Of a stretch of 64,000 nucleotides of DNA, positions 9,729 to 21,718 are shown piece after piece (positions within the stretch are counted from its first letter, which is position 1; the number at the start of each line of letters is the position of its first letter). The DNA is taken from contig OX375883.1 in the NCBI GenBank assembly GCA_947359465.1, positions 16,184,088-16,248,087 on the forward strand, read 5' to 3'. The notes below the pieces were generated by a model that was given only the letters and a program-made list of their open reading frames with translations, had not been told where the DNA came from and ran no database searches. The position numbers and the translations under genes were made by a program. Origin of the DNA: Metellina segmentata (Eukaryota > Arthropoda > Arachnida > Araneae > Tetragnathidae).

Positions 9729-10897
9729 CTTTTACCTAGGGCCGTAGTCGTAAAAAAAAACAGAGGGTACACCATGGGCACCCGCAGATTTTTTCCAGGG
9801 GGAGGCGAAACATGTACTTAATACTTGCACTTTCCAGGGGGGAGGGGCAAAAAACATACATACACAAACGCACATATGTGCATGTATATATATAGGAGAT
9901 CCATAAGCCAGGAGGGGCGACCGCCCCCTTGCCCCACCCCATCAGGGCGCAAATTTGAATTAATTGAAGCTAAAATTATCGAGCAAAAAAAAAGCCTATT
10001 AATTTTATATTACAGGAAAAGAATTTTGAAGAAATTTCGACTTGAGCAGAAATTTTTGTTCACAAGATTCGAGTTATTGGGAGTTTACTGTATTTATGCA
10101 AAGCAAAATATGCAGACTAGCATCGAGTGATATTCAAACTTGAAAATTTCACTACATTAATATTTAACATTTCCTGGAATTATTTTATATCAGAGTTAAG
10201 AGAAAAATATTTAAATACTAAAAGTAAGATGTAATTTTGTTTTATTTTAACAAATTTTAAGGCCTACCTCTCATTTTCACTGAAATATTTTCCAAACTAC
10301 TTCACGAGAGAAATTCGTCTGTCTCTTTTTTGTAGCGCATACTCTTGATCAGGTCAACTGAAGAGCGGTGGTATGTCAACCAAGAATTTCCAAATTTTGT
10401 CGACTGAAAGTGTTCTGTAGGTGGTTCATTTGCATTAAGAAACATTAGATTGGAGAATTTGAAATCAATAAAGATGATCTCAAATCTGTTAATTATGTTG
10501 TGCATTAAACTAAACCCGCGTTCGCATTCGGCCGTGGAACATCGTAAAATTTCAATTGTTCTTAAAAGAGGCTTTAATTTTTCTGGAGCGTTTTCATTGA
10601 AGCTCTCAAACCCTGAATAGTACACATTTCATACACAACAAAACGTTGACATAGAAACTTTTTTTTGCTTCTACAGCTATCTGCGTTTTTTCTCCTGGGG
10701 TGTCTTTAAAGTCTCGATGATCCTAATTGTTCTTTTTTTTTCGGTTATTCAGACCATAGAAGGGTTGTCTTCCTAGACTGGAGTTCAGTAGAAAGCATAG
10801 ATAATTCTTACAGAATATCAAACAAGAGGCCCAAATCCAAGACGAATTCTGGACTTCAAAGGTTTTTTTCAACCCAGTAAATCTTCGTCTGTGTCTT

Positions 10898-10949
10898 AAT
10901 AGCCCGTTGTGTTGCTCTAGTACGACGTTAACTAAAAATTACCAAATTA
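10898..10949 (+). mobile_element. Ultra-short (52-bp) SINE insertion with TSD
   Basis: Only the SINE 3' end is present, from 'aatagcccgttgtgttgctc' to the ATTACC-type tail, flanked by the 13-bp direct repeat 'tcgtctgtgtctt' (10885-10897 and 10950-10962). It interrupts the hAT transposase. Confidence 0.9.
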
Positions 10950-11529
10950 TCGTCTGTGTCTTCGAAATGGTAGTAAGGCGCTTTATATGACCAAACAAGT
11001 TTTACCGTTTCAAAACTGCTTGCAATCCAACGTATACTTAGAACTTGGCCTATTTCGACGAACTGTAAGCCCATTTCACGGGAAACGTTCTCAAATGCTT
11101 TACAATTTTTTGGCGATCGACTATATACACAATACATTTTATCCATGAACGATTTAAGATGGTTAAATCATGAACATCTTTAAAGGTATCATTTACAGAC
11201 ACTTCTAACCTATGATTACAGCAGTGCCACGTAAAGAGTTTCGAATATTTCTGCCTTAGTCGAGTTACTACTGCAGAATGCTTTCCTGCCATCACACTTG
11301 CACCATCAGTGGCAATAGCAATCCAATTTTGCTTTAAATGTTCCTCATTAAATCCGTGAATTTTTAAAATATTTAAAAGCGCGTTTTCAATGTGTTCAGA
11401 GTTTTGCGATTCTAATTCGCACAAATCGAGGAAAATATATTCTGTATTTTCGTCATCTATACTATATATGCTTTCAAATACACCACTAGAGTCGTTTTGT
11501 AGCTTAAAGTGGTCGATTCATCAATAAGC

Positions 11530-12060
11530 ACACTGTTGTTGTTGTTGTCGTGTCTATGCATACAGTACTAGTGCAAAAGTTTAGAGTCCTCCAAAAGCCT
11601 TGGTGACAAGATCTGCAAGTTCTGGAGCTCGATGGCTATGGAGGATTTCGATTGGGGGTGCTCCAAGTTGAAAGAGGGAACCAATAATGGCCTGGCAGTC
11701 GAAAACATGATCTGGAGTTAGTTGCGATTGGGGACAGTACCTGCAGATGGGATAGGATTTTATATTAGTTCGTGAAATCTTCATGCCTTTGAAATGTCCA
11801 GTACGTAGCCTAGCTATTGTAGAGGAGAGGTTTCTTGGGCAGTTTAGATCGGGGATTGTTGCCTTGCTAAAATGCTGGTTGTAGATCCTTCGCCTGGCGA
11901 CGGCATTCGCATCTGCACAGGTGACTACTCGAGGTTGATCTTTGATCGCGTGCTTCCTTTGCAAGGGCATCTGCACATTCGTTCCCCTCAATTCCAACAT
12001 GAGCTGGGATCCACTGGAGAGTGCAAGGTATATAACACTAAACTTGGAGTTTAAAGAAAT
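11530..12060 (-). mobile_element. Non-LTR retrotransposon 3' fragment with RNase H domain
   Basis: Minus strand. Near 12020 the sequence reads QWIPAHVGIEGNE-ADALAKEA, the C-terminal end of an RNase H domain as found in I/LOA/Jockey-group ORF2. After a frameshift an open frame runs to 11581 through ARLRTGH, a SYPICRYCPQ zinc-knuckle-like segment, TPDHVFDC, and ends AFGGL. The element ends in a (CAA)n-type microsatellite tail (TTG repeats at 11530-11546 on the plus strand). 5'-truncated, inserted in the hAT transposase. TSD not resolved. Confidence 0.8.
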
Positions 12061-12727
12061 AATTTGGGAAATTAGTTTCTTCCTCATGTTATTAGCTATA
12101 TGTTTAATTATATTCGTAGCTGAAGATCGCGAATGTAGAATATACCCGATTTATACCATTTAGCTCTTGCATGTTGATTAGATTATCATGATCTGAAAAA
12201 GCCCTATTCTTCTTTGGCTTAAGTAATAGGCAGTTCTGAAAACTTTCATTGTTGTTTCTTTAGCTACTGAATTTATTTTTTCAATGTAATGTTCCATCTG
12301 TTTTTCTTCCTTGGATTCAAATAGCTTCTTCAGACCATCTGTCTTATTCAGATTCAACTGTCTTATAACCGTCAAATTGCAAGTGTTTTTTTTTCTTTTT
12401 TAAAATTTTAGTTCTGAGATTGGATAGCAGCTTGCCACTGCGATCTCTTCATGGAGCTTCAATTATGGAGTTGCTCCATTCCTCAGAAATGCGTACTCTT
12501 TCTTCTTTAAAAGGCCCTAAAGTTTTGACAGTGGAACAGAAATAGCAGCCTAGTTTCCCTTTTACACTAATAAGCCATGCATGTTTTTTTTCTGAAACTC
12601 CGTATACTGACTTTTCGTCCATACTTCGGGCCATGTATGCGATTCACATGTAGAATCATCCGAGGTTTCTATTTCACAAGATACCTTTTTCCACTCATAA
12701 AATTCTTCCGTTTCTGATTTTCTTTTC

Positions 12728-13438
12728 TAAGGGGGTCCGGGACACAAAAATTGGCAAATTTTCGAATTTTTTAAAATTATTTTAAGAAATTCTCTGTGTT
12801 TTTCTGCTTAAAATGACGTTTAAATCATGTTTATATCTTAATTAGAACTAGAGATATAGTAATTTTTGTGGTGCGTTGTTTTGAAAATCTAACACTCTTG
12901 ACAGTTGTTGTCATGGCAACAAGATCTGTCTTTAAAACTTTAAATGCGTTTTTCTCCATGATACATTTTTTCAAGATTTCCTGTATTCAAATTGCTATAA
13001 GTCGAAAACCAATAAAGTTTAAGGGTTGAAATTTGGAATATATCTTTTTCAAACATTATACTTTAATTTTAATTCAGCAAATTTGAAACAAATATTTACT
13101 TTTAAAAATAATACATTTTTAAAAAAGGTACCTTAAAATTTTCAAAATTTTTTATTAAATTAATATTTTTTAAATTGCTGAATCAAAATTAAAGTTTATA
13201 AATTTGTGAATAATTTACTGCAAGAATTTTGAAAATGAATCAAGAATATTTTGAGTTAAAGCAATTTAAAATGACCCCTCTTTTTTTCAAAAAATTTTAA
13301 TTTAAAATTTTTAAAAAACTTTTTGAAAAATTTTGTGTTGTGATTTTGTTTATTAGTTAAATGGGTAATCAGTACAAAAAAATTCAAATTTCTAAATTAA
13401 TAAATAAAAAAAAATTCAATGTGTCCCGGATCCCCTTA
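12728..13438. mobile_element. AT-rich MITE inside the hAT element
   Basis: Terminal inverted repeat 'agggggtccgggacac' at 12729 against 'gtgtcccggatcccctt' ending about 13437. The interior is nearly all A/T with many internal inverted A/T tracts and no coding sequence. TSD not clear. Confidence 0.65.
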
Positions 13439-13650
13439 AATTTATTGCCTTTAACCAATGAACCATAACGACAGATAGGAGACGGGCCCTCGTAAGCACT
13501 ACGGCGACAGTACGGGGCTCAAAGGATACTAACTAATTCTATCCCTTTCCATAAATGCAACTTTGTCTATACTAGTTCGCATCACGGGACAACTCTTTGG
13601 CACAAAACATGAAATGCTGACTCTGAGGTTCTCCCACCCCCCCAACCTTA

Positions 13651-14038
13651 GGCCCTGTTCACACGAGGCATTTCTAACGCGCGTTCGGCGAGGCTTTCGA
13701 GGTCCGCTTTTCGTAAGCATTAAATTATGTTTTTTTATTCCTCTAATTCAAGTTTCTATCTTTGCAATCATTGAAGATAGTGTGAAAATTTCAACGGATT
13801 TGAAATCTGCGGAAAATTTTACAGCACATCGATACCTTAAATTTTATTTTATTTAAATTTTTAATTAATTATGTAATAAAAATAATTAAATAATCAAATG
13901 GTAAATAATTAAATAATAAATATGTTTTTGGTATCGATCTGGCGTAAAATTTTACGCTGATTTGAAATCCGTTGAAATTTTTACTTCGCCAATTTTTTCG
14001 CCGAACGCTCGATAGAAACACCTCGTGTGAACAAGGCC
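13651..14038. mobile_element. PIF/Harbinger-like MITE
   Basis: Termini 'ggccctgttcacacgagg' (13651) and the reverse complement of 'cctcgtgtgaacaaggcc' (ending 14038), followed inward by a matching 'cgttcggcga' in both arms. The left flank is TTA and the right TTT, close to the 3-bp TTA/TAA target of the superfamily. No coding sequence. Confidence 0.7.
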
Positions 14039-14212
14039 TTTGTGCCTGTATAATACGATTATATAGGCACTCTACCCCCCCCCCCCCCGATCAGGGCGTA
14101 CCGTGTAACGCCGTATTATGTTTTCTAGGAAAACCAAAGCGTGTACATAGTTTTCGCAGAGAGTATATGGTGTATACCACCGTATACCCTCCACTACAGC
14201 CCTGCTTTTACC

Positions 14213-14360
14213 ACGGCGGCACGCGAACAGTTCACAAAATTAGCCGTTTCCGAAATCCTTCCACCCTTGGCCCGAAAGCCAATAATCATGCCCTTTTTGG
14301 AGGTCGGATAAATCGCTACGTTTCTGCGTTACGCCAACGATTGAAATGCTTTCCGATGCC
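14213..14360 (-). pseudogene. Tc1 transposase N-terminal remnant
   Basis: Minus strand. Contains GQGWKDFGNG in one frame and ETANFVNCSRAAVVK in another, the helix-turn-helix start of the Tc1 transposase whose remainder is at 8890-9728. The hAT cut the gene after this lysine codon. Confidence 0.75.
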
Positions 14361-14486
14361 CTAGGACATCCTTTTTATACATCCCACTGCAATGTGCTGC
14401 CACCTGCCTTTTGTGATTGGTTAGTTCACGTTGACGTCGAAAGTAGGTGGTAATCACATTAATGTGACTGGACTGTGTATATACAG

Positions 14487-17400
14487 TAGGGTGGAGCGAA
14501 AAACACGAATTTTGAAAATTGAAAACGCCTATGGTGGGAATAGTTGGGGACTACCATGCTTATTAATAATACAAAATATGAGCTAAATCAATTAATATCT
14601 TCAGATGCCAAAATCACTTTGAAATTTCGAAATTTTGCCAATTTTTTCACAAAAATAATAATAACGCATTTAAAAAATTTTAATACATCTTATTTAAAGC
14701 CATGGGTGGGTGAAATGAACTTCCCTGCGTGTAAAAAAAACTTTTACCCCTAACATTAGCCCGGAAAATAAAAAAATTCCCCTTTTTTTAGAGCGCCATC
14801 ACGCGCGTCTCCACTCCTCTCAATAGACTCATCATTGCGACCACGCGTTTACACGGCCGCTTCCCCTCGCAGCTCTTCGCTGTTTTTTTGCATTATGAAA
14901 ACAACTCAGCACGAGGCGGTGGCTACATATATCGAGTTCCACTCCCCTCTAAAAATTTTAATTTAAGTTGTTAGCTTACCCTAAAAAATTAAGTTGAAGT
15001 TACTGGCAAGTGGTTTATCTTAAAAGTGGTAATATTGGATTTTGGTTTCAAATCTGGGTAAAGCAAGACTAGAAGCAATTCTTGACCGAATAAATCCATC
15101 TCGTGCCTCTGTACCAATTACTATACTATGTGCTTCAGTTACTAATTTAATACAACGTTCTACTGCTTGTGAATGGCATTAAAAGTTAAACATGTTACTA
15201 TTGGTTGGAACGTCTAGAATCATAGACTTGAGTTGATCATCAGAAAGAGATACTGTAAGTAGTTGATCTGTAATGGAATCTGATTGCCATTCAATTCGAT
15301 TTATGTAATCGTCTGCTTCGAAGTTTAACTTGTGAATTTTAAACTCTCGAATATTCTTTTCAACTTTTTATTTGTCGTAATTTTAAATTCTTCTAAGGCT
15401 CAATTCTCTGACGTGTTTTCGATCATCAGCTAACATTGTGAAAATAATAGTTCCTGGATGGGCATAATAAGCATTTCTTTGCAAAGTTATATCTACTACA
15501 ATTTTTAAATCCTCAGGCAAAAATCTCGATTTATTTAAAATATGGTACAAATGAAGACTCCCGTACCAACATGATGACTAACTTTTAATTTTAAACCACA
15601 CATATGAGTGTACCTTCACAACATACTCTGTTAATATTTTCAAGTTATGGGTTTTGGATCTTCTGTTGAAACAAATAACCTTAAAATTCTATTTGTCGTC
15701 GTCAACCATCTGGAATGATTCAATTTTCCTGGATCTTTTTGTGACAAGCTTAATGGAATGTATTTATTTGATATCCTTGTGCACATTTCGTAAAGGTATC
15801 GTTTATCAGTGCTAAGATCCTCTAGGACAATATCTGGCAAAGTTACTTCTATCTTTTCAAAGTTTGTTAAAGGCAATTTTTCACAAGATTCTAACATTTT
15901 TCCAATTTCACCGCTGGTGGTATCCTTTTGGTCCAGTAGTTTTCCCTTCTAAAGGTTGCAACAAATGACGTAAAGGTAGCTGGGTAGCTCATTTGTATGT
16001 AATAAACCAATGGCCAGGACGTCCTAAAAAGAGCTCGATACGTCGAATGACTACATTTCTTAAACATGTATTTACCACTGTACTATCACAACCATCCACT
16101 TGTATGTCCCATATATTTTGATCCTGGTTCTAGTATTAGAACGATATGTTTTTCTGTTACCGTCTTTCTAGAAATTATTTCTCTTTCTTTAATCATTACT
16201 AAAGTTTAATCCTTTCGCTCAGCAAAGTGTATTCCATATTCTGATAAAGAGGTTGTTTCCTCATTTTTCCTTTTCAGGTAGATGCGGGTCTTTGTCCTTT
16301 CTCTTCTAATTTTACTACGATCAACTATGTTTGAAGAATCGTCCTTGGAAATTTTTCCCATATCCTTCAAAAAAACATTTGTTAAAATATCTGCCGATCT
16401 ATAGGAAACACCAGTTCTGTCACAAGCCTGAGCTACATATGGAAGTTTAGTTCTCGTTTGTGAAGTTGAAGGAGAATTATTATTAATGATTGTGTTTATA
16501 GTGTCATTAGAATTCTTAGGCAAATTAAAACTCAAAGTAGCTCCCGTAATAAAGGGCGAGAGTATTTTGGATTGTTTTCCTTTACAATCTTTGAGTTGAA
16601 CGTTTTGGCTTTCTGCTTCTCTTTCTTTGCGCTGCAATCTTTTCTCCAATCATTCTGCTGGTTTTAATGTCAACATGCCCAATGACCATTTTTCGAAATG
16701 TCCTTTGATCTGTTAAAAAAGCTCTTTCAGCAATAGGTACTTTAATTTTGAAAGTACAACTGAGAAAGTTCTTACATTTACATATGTTAATATCAAATAG
16801 TTTTTTTTTCTGCTGATTCCCTGAAGGGCACAACCTTTCGAGAAATATAGTTTGCCAGTATTTTTTAATAGTTTCTTAATATTTTTATATGCTTTATGGT
16901 ATTTTTTCAGCATATATATTATTTGTTGGTTTATTACAGTTGGAATCGAACTTTTCCCCCATAATCCTTTGAGCTCTTTAATTAAAATTGAACATCCATC
17001 AGCCACATACTAGCATCTCTTTTACAATCTTACTGTATGTAAAGATAATACTTCATAAATCTGCATATGTTGGAAGTGTGTTAGGCTTCATTATTTCAGC
17101 CATTCCAAACACGGGACATACATCTAGTGATCGTGTCCTAAGCATTTCGACTAAATCACAGAACCGTGAATCCTTAACTAACAAAAAAAAACCAAACCCA
17201 AACAAAACTGAACTTATAGATTAAAATTCTATATAAAAAATATCTAAAATAAGTAAAAATAAACAGTAAAATACGCACCAGGAAACGAAAACGAATCTAT
17301 TAGAACAAATGACTAAGTTTTCCTCAATAGACTAGATCGGTAGGGCATTTGCAGGAGCATACACCTACTAGATATTTAAAAAAAAAAGTGGGCGGGTATT

Positions 17401-17803
17401 TAAAGAAACACAGGCACCTCCACTCCATGTGGTGGAAGCGTCCGTGCACCTAGCGAGGAACGCGATGATGAGTCTATTGAGAGGAGTGGAGACGTGCTCT
17501 AAAAAAGGGGGAAATTTTTAAATTTCCGGGATTATGTTAGGTGTAACACTTTTTTTTTACAAACAGGGAAGTTCATTTCACCCACAAATGGTTTTAAATA
17601 ACATGCATTAAAATTTTTTAATGCGTTATTATTGTTTTTGTGAAGAAATTGGCAAATTTTCGAAATTTCGAAGTGAATTTGGCACTTGAAGATATTAATT
17701 GATTTAGCTCATATTTTGTATTATTAATAAGCATGATAGTCCCCAACTATTCCCACCATAGGCGTTTTCAATTTCCGAAATTCGTGTTTTTCGCTCCACC
17801 CTA
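14487..17803 (-). mobile_element. 3.3-kb DNA transposon, ~330-bp TIRs, superfamily unresolved
   Basis: Termini 'tagggtggagcgaaaaacac' at 14487 and its reverse complement ending 17803. The TIRs are about 330 bp, sharing 'aatagttgggga', 'aaattaatatcttca'-like, 'gaaatgaacttccctg' and 'gagaggagtggagacg' in mirror order. An exact 8-bp TSD 'atatacag' lies at 14479-14486 and 17804-17811. An 8-bp TSD with a TAGGG end suggests hAT or a related superfamily, but the remnants inside do not match the hAT catalytic motifs I know. It abuts the Tc1 element; the TSD overlaps the Tc1 TA by one base. Confidence 0.88.
15000..17010 (-). pseudogene. Broken transposon-encoded protein of unknown family
   Basis: Minus strand pieces, N to C: 17006-16713 (HTH-like, lysine-rich, starts MADGCSILIKELKG, no stop for 97 codons), 16833-16582 (contains CKCKNFLSCTF), 16649-16206 (contains LPYVAQACDRTGVSYRSAD and VIDRS/KIRRERTKTR-like sequence) and 15897-15640 (contains LNHSRWLTTTNRILRLFVST). 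Consecutive pieces overlap in different frames, so frameshifts rather than introns are likely. I associate the ACDR-GVS and HSRWLTT-NRILRL blocks with a widespread arthropod transposon protein but cannot name the family; I see no DDE triad with certainty. Confidence 0.55.
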
Positions 17804-17928
17804 ATATACAGTGTTATGCAACACAACTCCAAGCAATTGCTCTACCGGCATTTTGTACGAATTTTGAATACTGCAGTAAATCAAAAACAGAAGTAGAACA
17901 CAATTATCGTCTAAATATGTATCACATA

Positions 17929-19509
17929 TCTATACAAATAAGAATGGAGTGTTTGTTTTTGTACATTCAATATTTCGACCCATTTCAAGTTTTCTATCCG
18001 TTTTGGATGCTTCTGATGCCAAATCCGCTTCTTTCGCGTTTGGTGTCTGTCCATCTGTCTGTCTGTATGTATGTGCCCTATACACGTCCACGCGGTTTAA
18101 TATATTTCCATGGAAATTTACATACAGTGAGCACTTATCTTCATTTAGTGACTGAACTTGGTTGCCTACGTCTGTCTGTGCTATGTTCGATTTTGTGTTT
18201 GTGCAGGCATCACATGAATTTTATTCCAGATATTTGATTGCAATGTGTTTTATACATTATCTATTAGTTTAGTAAATGCAATATTTCCTTTTCATATTTA
18301 ATTTATTTAAAGATAACAACATTTCCTTATATATAAATAAGTTTATTTAAATAAGTTTCATGCAAAAACAACTGAGTAAATATACTTAAATCAGTCAGAA
18401 TTTGGTAGTTTTGGAAAAATTGGAATGTATATCGAGTATTACGTTTACTTTACCAGTACTGCTAAAAAAGCAATCATTTTTTCAAAACAATTTTTTTTAT
18501 GGAATTCCAGCTCTGATACTTCATTTATTTCGAGTGTTATTATTATTATTATTATTATTTTTTGCGCAATGTAAACGATTTCCGAACATTTGGGACAGAC
18601 GATATTTTTCAACGAACGGGAATGAAATGAAAACTCGTGTTGGTTGATCACAGGCAGTAATATTTTCTGTTTCGTTTGCTTTGAATTAATTTCATATTTC
18701 TAAATTTTGTGCCATTTTGCATTAAAATTTTGTGTAAGTTGTGGCAACTGCAAGATCAAGAGATAAAAAGGAATCACACATTAATATTTTTAGAATAACG
18801 TTTTCCCGATATCTTTTATTTAGATTTATTTCTCTGTTATTTTCTGTTTTAAATATTTATTATTTTAATAAATTGTGTTTCTTTTTTCCTCACACGCAAC
18901 GCCACCACAAAGTATACGACTAAAGTGGCAGGTAAGACAGAAGAAATTTTAAGTGTAATTATACCATTATTGAAAGAATAATGCCGTTATTGAAAGAATA
19001 ATAATGATTAAAAAATCTGAGCTAGAACTTTCCAACATTAAAATATTATTTGAATGGCAAGAGAAGATTGCGTAACTCTACAATGTTGCATGCAGGAAAT
19101 GCAAGAGTGCTACAAGTAAAAAAATATTGTTTTGTTGACTATGAGTGCGAGAACACTCGCTGTAAATCATTATCTTTATTAATTGAGGTGAACATGAAAA
19201 TAACTTAAGAAGGGGAATTCCAAATCTCCCTCAAAATCGTCTTTTGTAGCAGTAACCTTAGTGTCACCTTTCTTCATTTTGTAGCTTCGTCATACAGCAA
19301 GGGTGCGATGTATGTGAAATGTATTACATGAATGGATATGCATGTGTAGGAATTGTGTCCAAAGTAACTTGTAGAAATTATAAAGATGGCGAAAGGTGTT
19401 AAAATATTATTTTATTCTACAAAAAAAGCAAGTCATTAAGTATATTTTGATCATCTCTTCAATCTAGAGGAAACCAATTCAAACCGAGTACAGTCGGGTA
19501 TTTTGCTAG
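17929..19509 (+). mobile_element. Non-autonomous Helitron
   Basis: 5' end 'tctatacaaataagaatgg' preceded by A, the usual TC start. 3' end has a small hairpin ('accga' paired with 'tcgggt') a few bases before CTAG at 19506-19509, followed by T. This fits Helitron insertion between A and T with no TSD. The interior is AT-rich with an (ATT)n run near 18539-18560 and 'ctgtctgtctgtatgtatgt' near 18055. No Rep/helicase sequence is present. Inferred from termini only. Confidence 0.6.
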
Positions 19510-19902
19510 TTTATAGTAAAACACATTTAAATTAACTTACTTTATTTAAAACCAAGGCAAACTTTCGGAATTTGCAATTCTGTCGATCACTTTTGAAGTC
19601 AAATATTTTGTGTCATTGACATAGAAGTGTTTTTATAAAGTGTTTGGGGGTAATTTAGGTGGTGTAAGGAGGTTGTTCCGTAGCTAGAAAGAAACAAAGA
19701 TGCAGCAGGAGTGCGATTTGCACTGCAGAACATCGTAACTTATAATTTAAAAAAAATCGTCCCAAACTTTGATAAAATTAAGGAAAATTTATTCTGCCAA
19801 GACTTTGTTCTTCGACGTAAGTTATAGTTTTAAGCACTTTCTGCTCCCGGCACTTTACCTACCAGACACAGCTTAGATTGTTTCTTACATCGAGTTCAGT
19901 AT
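19510..19902. other. No recognised feature
   Basis: AT-rich sequence with no coding or repeat signal that I can support. Confidence 0.4.
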
Positions 19903-19915
19903 TTGACTAAAGTGA

Positions 19916-19959
19916 TTTTTTTTTTAGTTAACGTCGTACTAGAGCAACACAGCGGGCTA
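19916..19959 (-). mobile_element. Ultra-short (~44-bp) SINE insertion with TSD
   Basis: SINE 3' end only ('agttaacgtcgtactagagc' then 'aacacagcgggctat'), with a T-rich tail in place of ATTACC. Flanked by 'ttgactaaagtga' at 19903-19915 and 19960-19972. Confidence 0.85.
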
Positions 19960-20159
19960 TTGACTAAAGTGAAGGGATATTCCAGTGTTAGCAAACAAAC
20001 CACACGAACTCGCATCATAAACATCGTGGTTACCTTGAAATGTACTTCATCGCCGTTTCGGCACAACGTTTGGCGGTCACTTCCTCCCCCCCCCAAATTG
20101 GAGTTGAGTAACTTTTGTCTACGTTGTTCAAGGCCAGCCGATTAGTTACTTTTTTCTTG

Positions 20160-20520
20160 ATCTGTCACTTTCTTTTTTCTAACTTCTTTGAACGGAACTT
20201 GTTGATGTTGTTCTGTCAAAACCACGGAACGACTGTGCATCCATCATAAGAGAGCATTATCTGAACAGAAACCAAGCAACTATCGGTAACTTGAGTGCGC
20301 GATAGTTTGGTTATTGTCTCTTAAAATCGTCCAGACGTCTCGTTTTCCTTCGCTGTTGTCAACCGGATCTTTCGAAATACCGAAGAAAACCCATCGAAGC
20401 GAATCGTAAGTACTTGTTTGTTTTCTCCTTGCCGGCTGATAGGTTTAACTTGAACCGGGCTTTACGCTGGACCTCAATAGCTATTGACTCTGGAATTAGT
20501 GCTCGGTAATTTAGCTTGAT
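20160..20520. repeat. Dispersed repeat, copy 1
   Basis: The segment around 20330-20510 ('cgaagaaaacccatcg', 'agctattgactctgga', 'agtgctc') recurs, diverged, at 21754-21850 and 22866-23010. The two later pieces look like one copy split by the mariner at 21926-22842. Family unknown; no coding sequence. Confidence 0.6.
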
Positions 20521-20644
20521 TATAATTTTTCGCAGAAGTCTCGTCAACTGACCGTGGTTCAAAATTACGTGGTGTTGACCTCGGATCTTTCACTTAGGAG
20601 ATTGATCCCACACCGTCGTCAATAACCGTTGTATTGCTCTAGAA

Positions 20645-21718
20645 CAGTGGTCCCCAATCCCCGGTCCGCGGACCGTTACCGGTCCGTGGATCAAATGGTA
20701 CCGGGCCGCCCAAGGAACATTAAATTATTTCCATTTTATTTACTGTGGTGTATTTATCTCGGGTTTGTGAGGTTCTCATCTATGAAATGTCCACACAAAT
20801 TACGAGGCGGTAAATCATAACTTGAAATTTGTTCTGTTACTAGAGCTTCAATTATGATTTCTGAATTCTGTATGTCTCTATTTTCCAATTTTGACAAATG
20901 TGACAGCTGTTTTCAAGTTGGCAGACAAAGTAGCTGCATTTAAAGCCAAACTGAAGTGGTGGGGACGGCGCATGAACAGAGTCGTTTTGGACATGTTTCA
21001 GACATTAGCGGTGATTTTAGGCGAGACTGAGCCTAAACATTCATTCTCCCTGTTGGTGCACGATCACCTGTCTGCTTTTAAAAGAGTTTTATCGCTACTT
21101 CCCAACCACAAAAGACCCACGAACTAGTAAGGAATGGATCCGCAACCCATTTGTCAACAAATCAGGCGAATCTAGCAAGCCTGTGCAAGAAGATCAACTG
21201 CTGTAGATTGCAAATGAAGGCGGCCTTAAAACTACGTTCGAGACAACAACTCTTTCGGTGTTCTGGATTAAATTGATGGCGGAATACCATGAGATTGCCA
21301 ACACAGCACTTAAATCCCTATTGCCATTTCCGACAACCTATCTGTGTGAAGCGGGGTTTTCTGCAGTGACAGCAACCAAAACAAAACAACGGAATAAACT
21401 GGACATACGCAACACACTTCGGGTGTCATTGTCTCCTATTACCCCCAGATGAAACCGTCTCGTTGCAATGAAACAAGCTCAGGGTTCTCATTGATTTAGC
21501 GTTCTAGTGAGTTAAAATGTTAAATCACTTTATATTCATTTTTTGGTGTAACTGTATTTTATTTTGAAGGCATGTTTAAATACAGTTAAATTAAAATTAT
21601 TAAAGCAAAACAATCTAAAATATAAACAATCAACGTCCCCCCCCCCTCCTTAGCGGGCCGCGTTATAATTATCAAACGATGATCCGGTCCGCGGCGATAA
21701 AAAGGTTGGGGAGCACTG
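20645..21718 (+). mobile_element. Internally deleted hAT transposon
   Basis: Termini 'cagtggtccccaatccccgg' at 20645 and the reverse complement of 'ttggggagcactg' ending 21718. Near-perfect 8-bp TSD (ctctagaa at 20637-20644; ttctagaa at 21719-21726). About 1.07 kb. Subterminal repeats 'ggtccgcgg' occur at both ends. Confidence 0.88.
20891..21480 (+). pseudogene. hAT transposase fragment (FAM200/ZBED5-like)
   Basis: 20891-21127 reads VFKLADKVAAFKAKLKWW, then RTSKEWIRNPF in the next frame. 21258-21452 contains LKSLLPFPTTYLCEAGFS and TKTKQRNKLD, the conserved hAT C-terminal dimerisation block, ending SPITPR and, after a frameshift, VAMKQAQGSH. This is the C-terminal half of the transposase type that gave rise to FAM200/ZBED5-like vertebrate proteins. 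Missing N-terminus, several breaks. Confidence 0.8.

Larger units (their letters stand above)
10302..12634 (-). pseudogene. hAT transposase, KIAA1586-like (broken)
   Basis: Minus strand, N to C. 12634-12449 carries a zinc-finger-like start (KHAWLISVKGKLGCYFC). 12375-12178 is a helical segment. 11424-11050 has the hAT core 'IATDGASVMAGKHSAVV' with a following HCCNHRLE (catalytic-region residues). 11146-10928 continues the core. 10625-10302 is the C-terminal dimerisation region with CSTAECERGFS. It is interrupted by a LINE fragment (about 11530-12060) and a 52-bp SINE (10898-10949), and by several frameshifts. The same domain occurs in the vertebrate domesticated gene KIAA1586; this copy is a transposon remnant. 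Confidence 0.8.
9737..14204 (-). mobile_element. hAT transposon (KIAA1586-like), inserted in the Tc1 transposase
   Basis: Termini 'tagggccgtagt' (9737) and the reverse complement of 'actacagccctg' (ending 14204) form a short imperfect TIR. A perfect 8-bp TSD 'cttttacc' lies at 9729-9736 and 14205-14212, the hAT hallmark. Length 4468 bp. It contains a broken transposase, a LINE fragment, a tiny SINE, and two MITEs, so it is long dead. The left subterminal region is rich in GGGG/CCCC tracts ('ggaggggcgaccgccccctt'). Confidence 0.92.
8795..14477 (-). mobile_element. Tc1-like DNA transposon, split by a hAT element
   Basis: TIRs start 'cacagtccagtcacattaat' at 8795 and end in its reverse complement at 14477, with TA on both sides (8793-8794 and 14478-14479). 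Removing the 4468-bp hAT and its 8-bp TSD leaves about 1.2 kb, a short but plausible Tc1 length with some deletion. Transposase is on the minus strand. Not autonomous. Confidence 0.88.
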
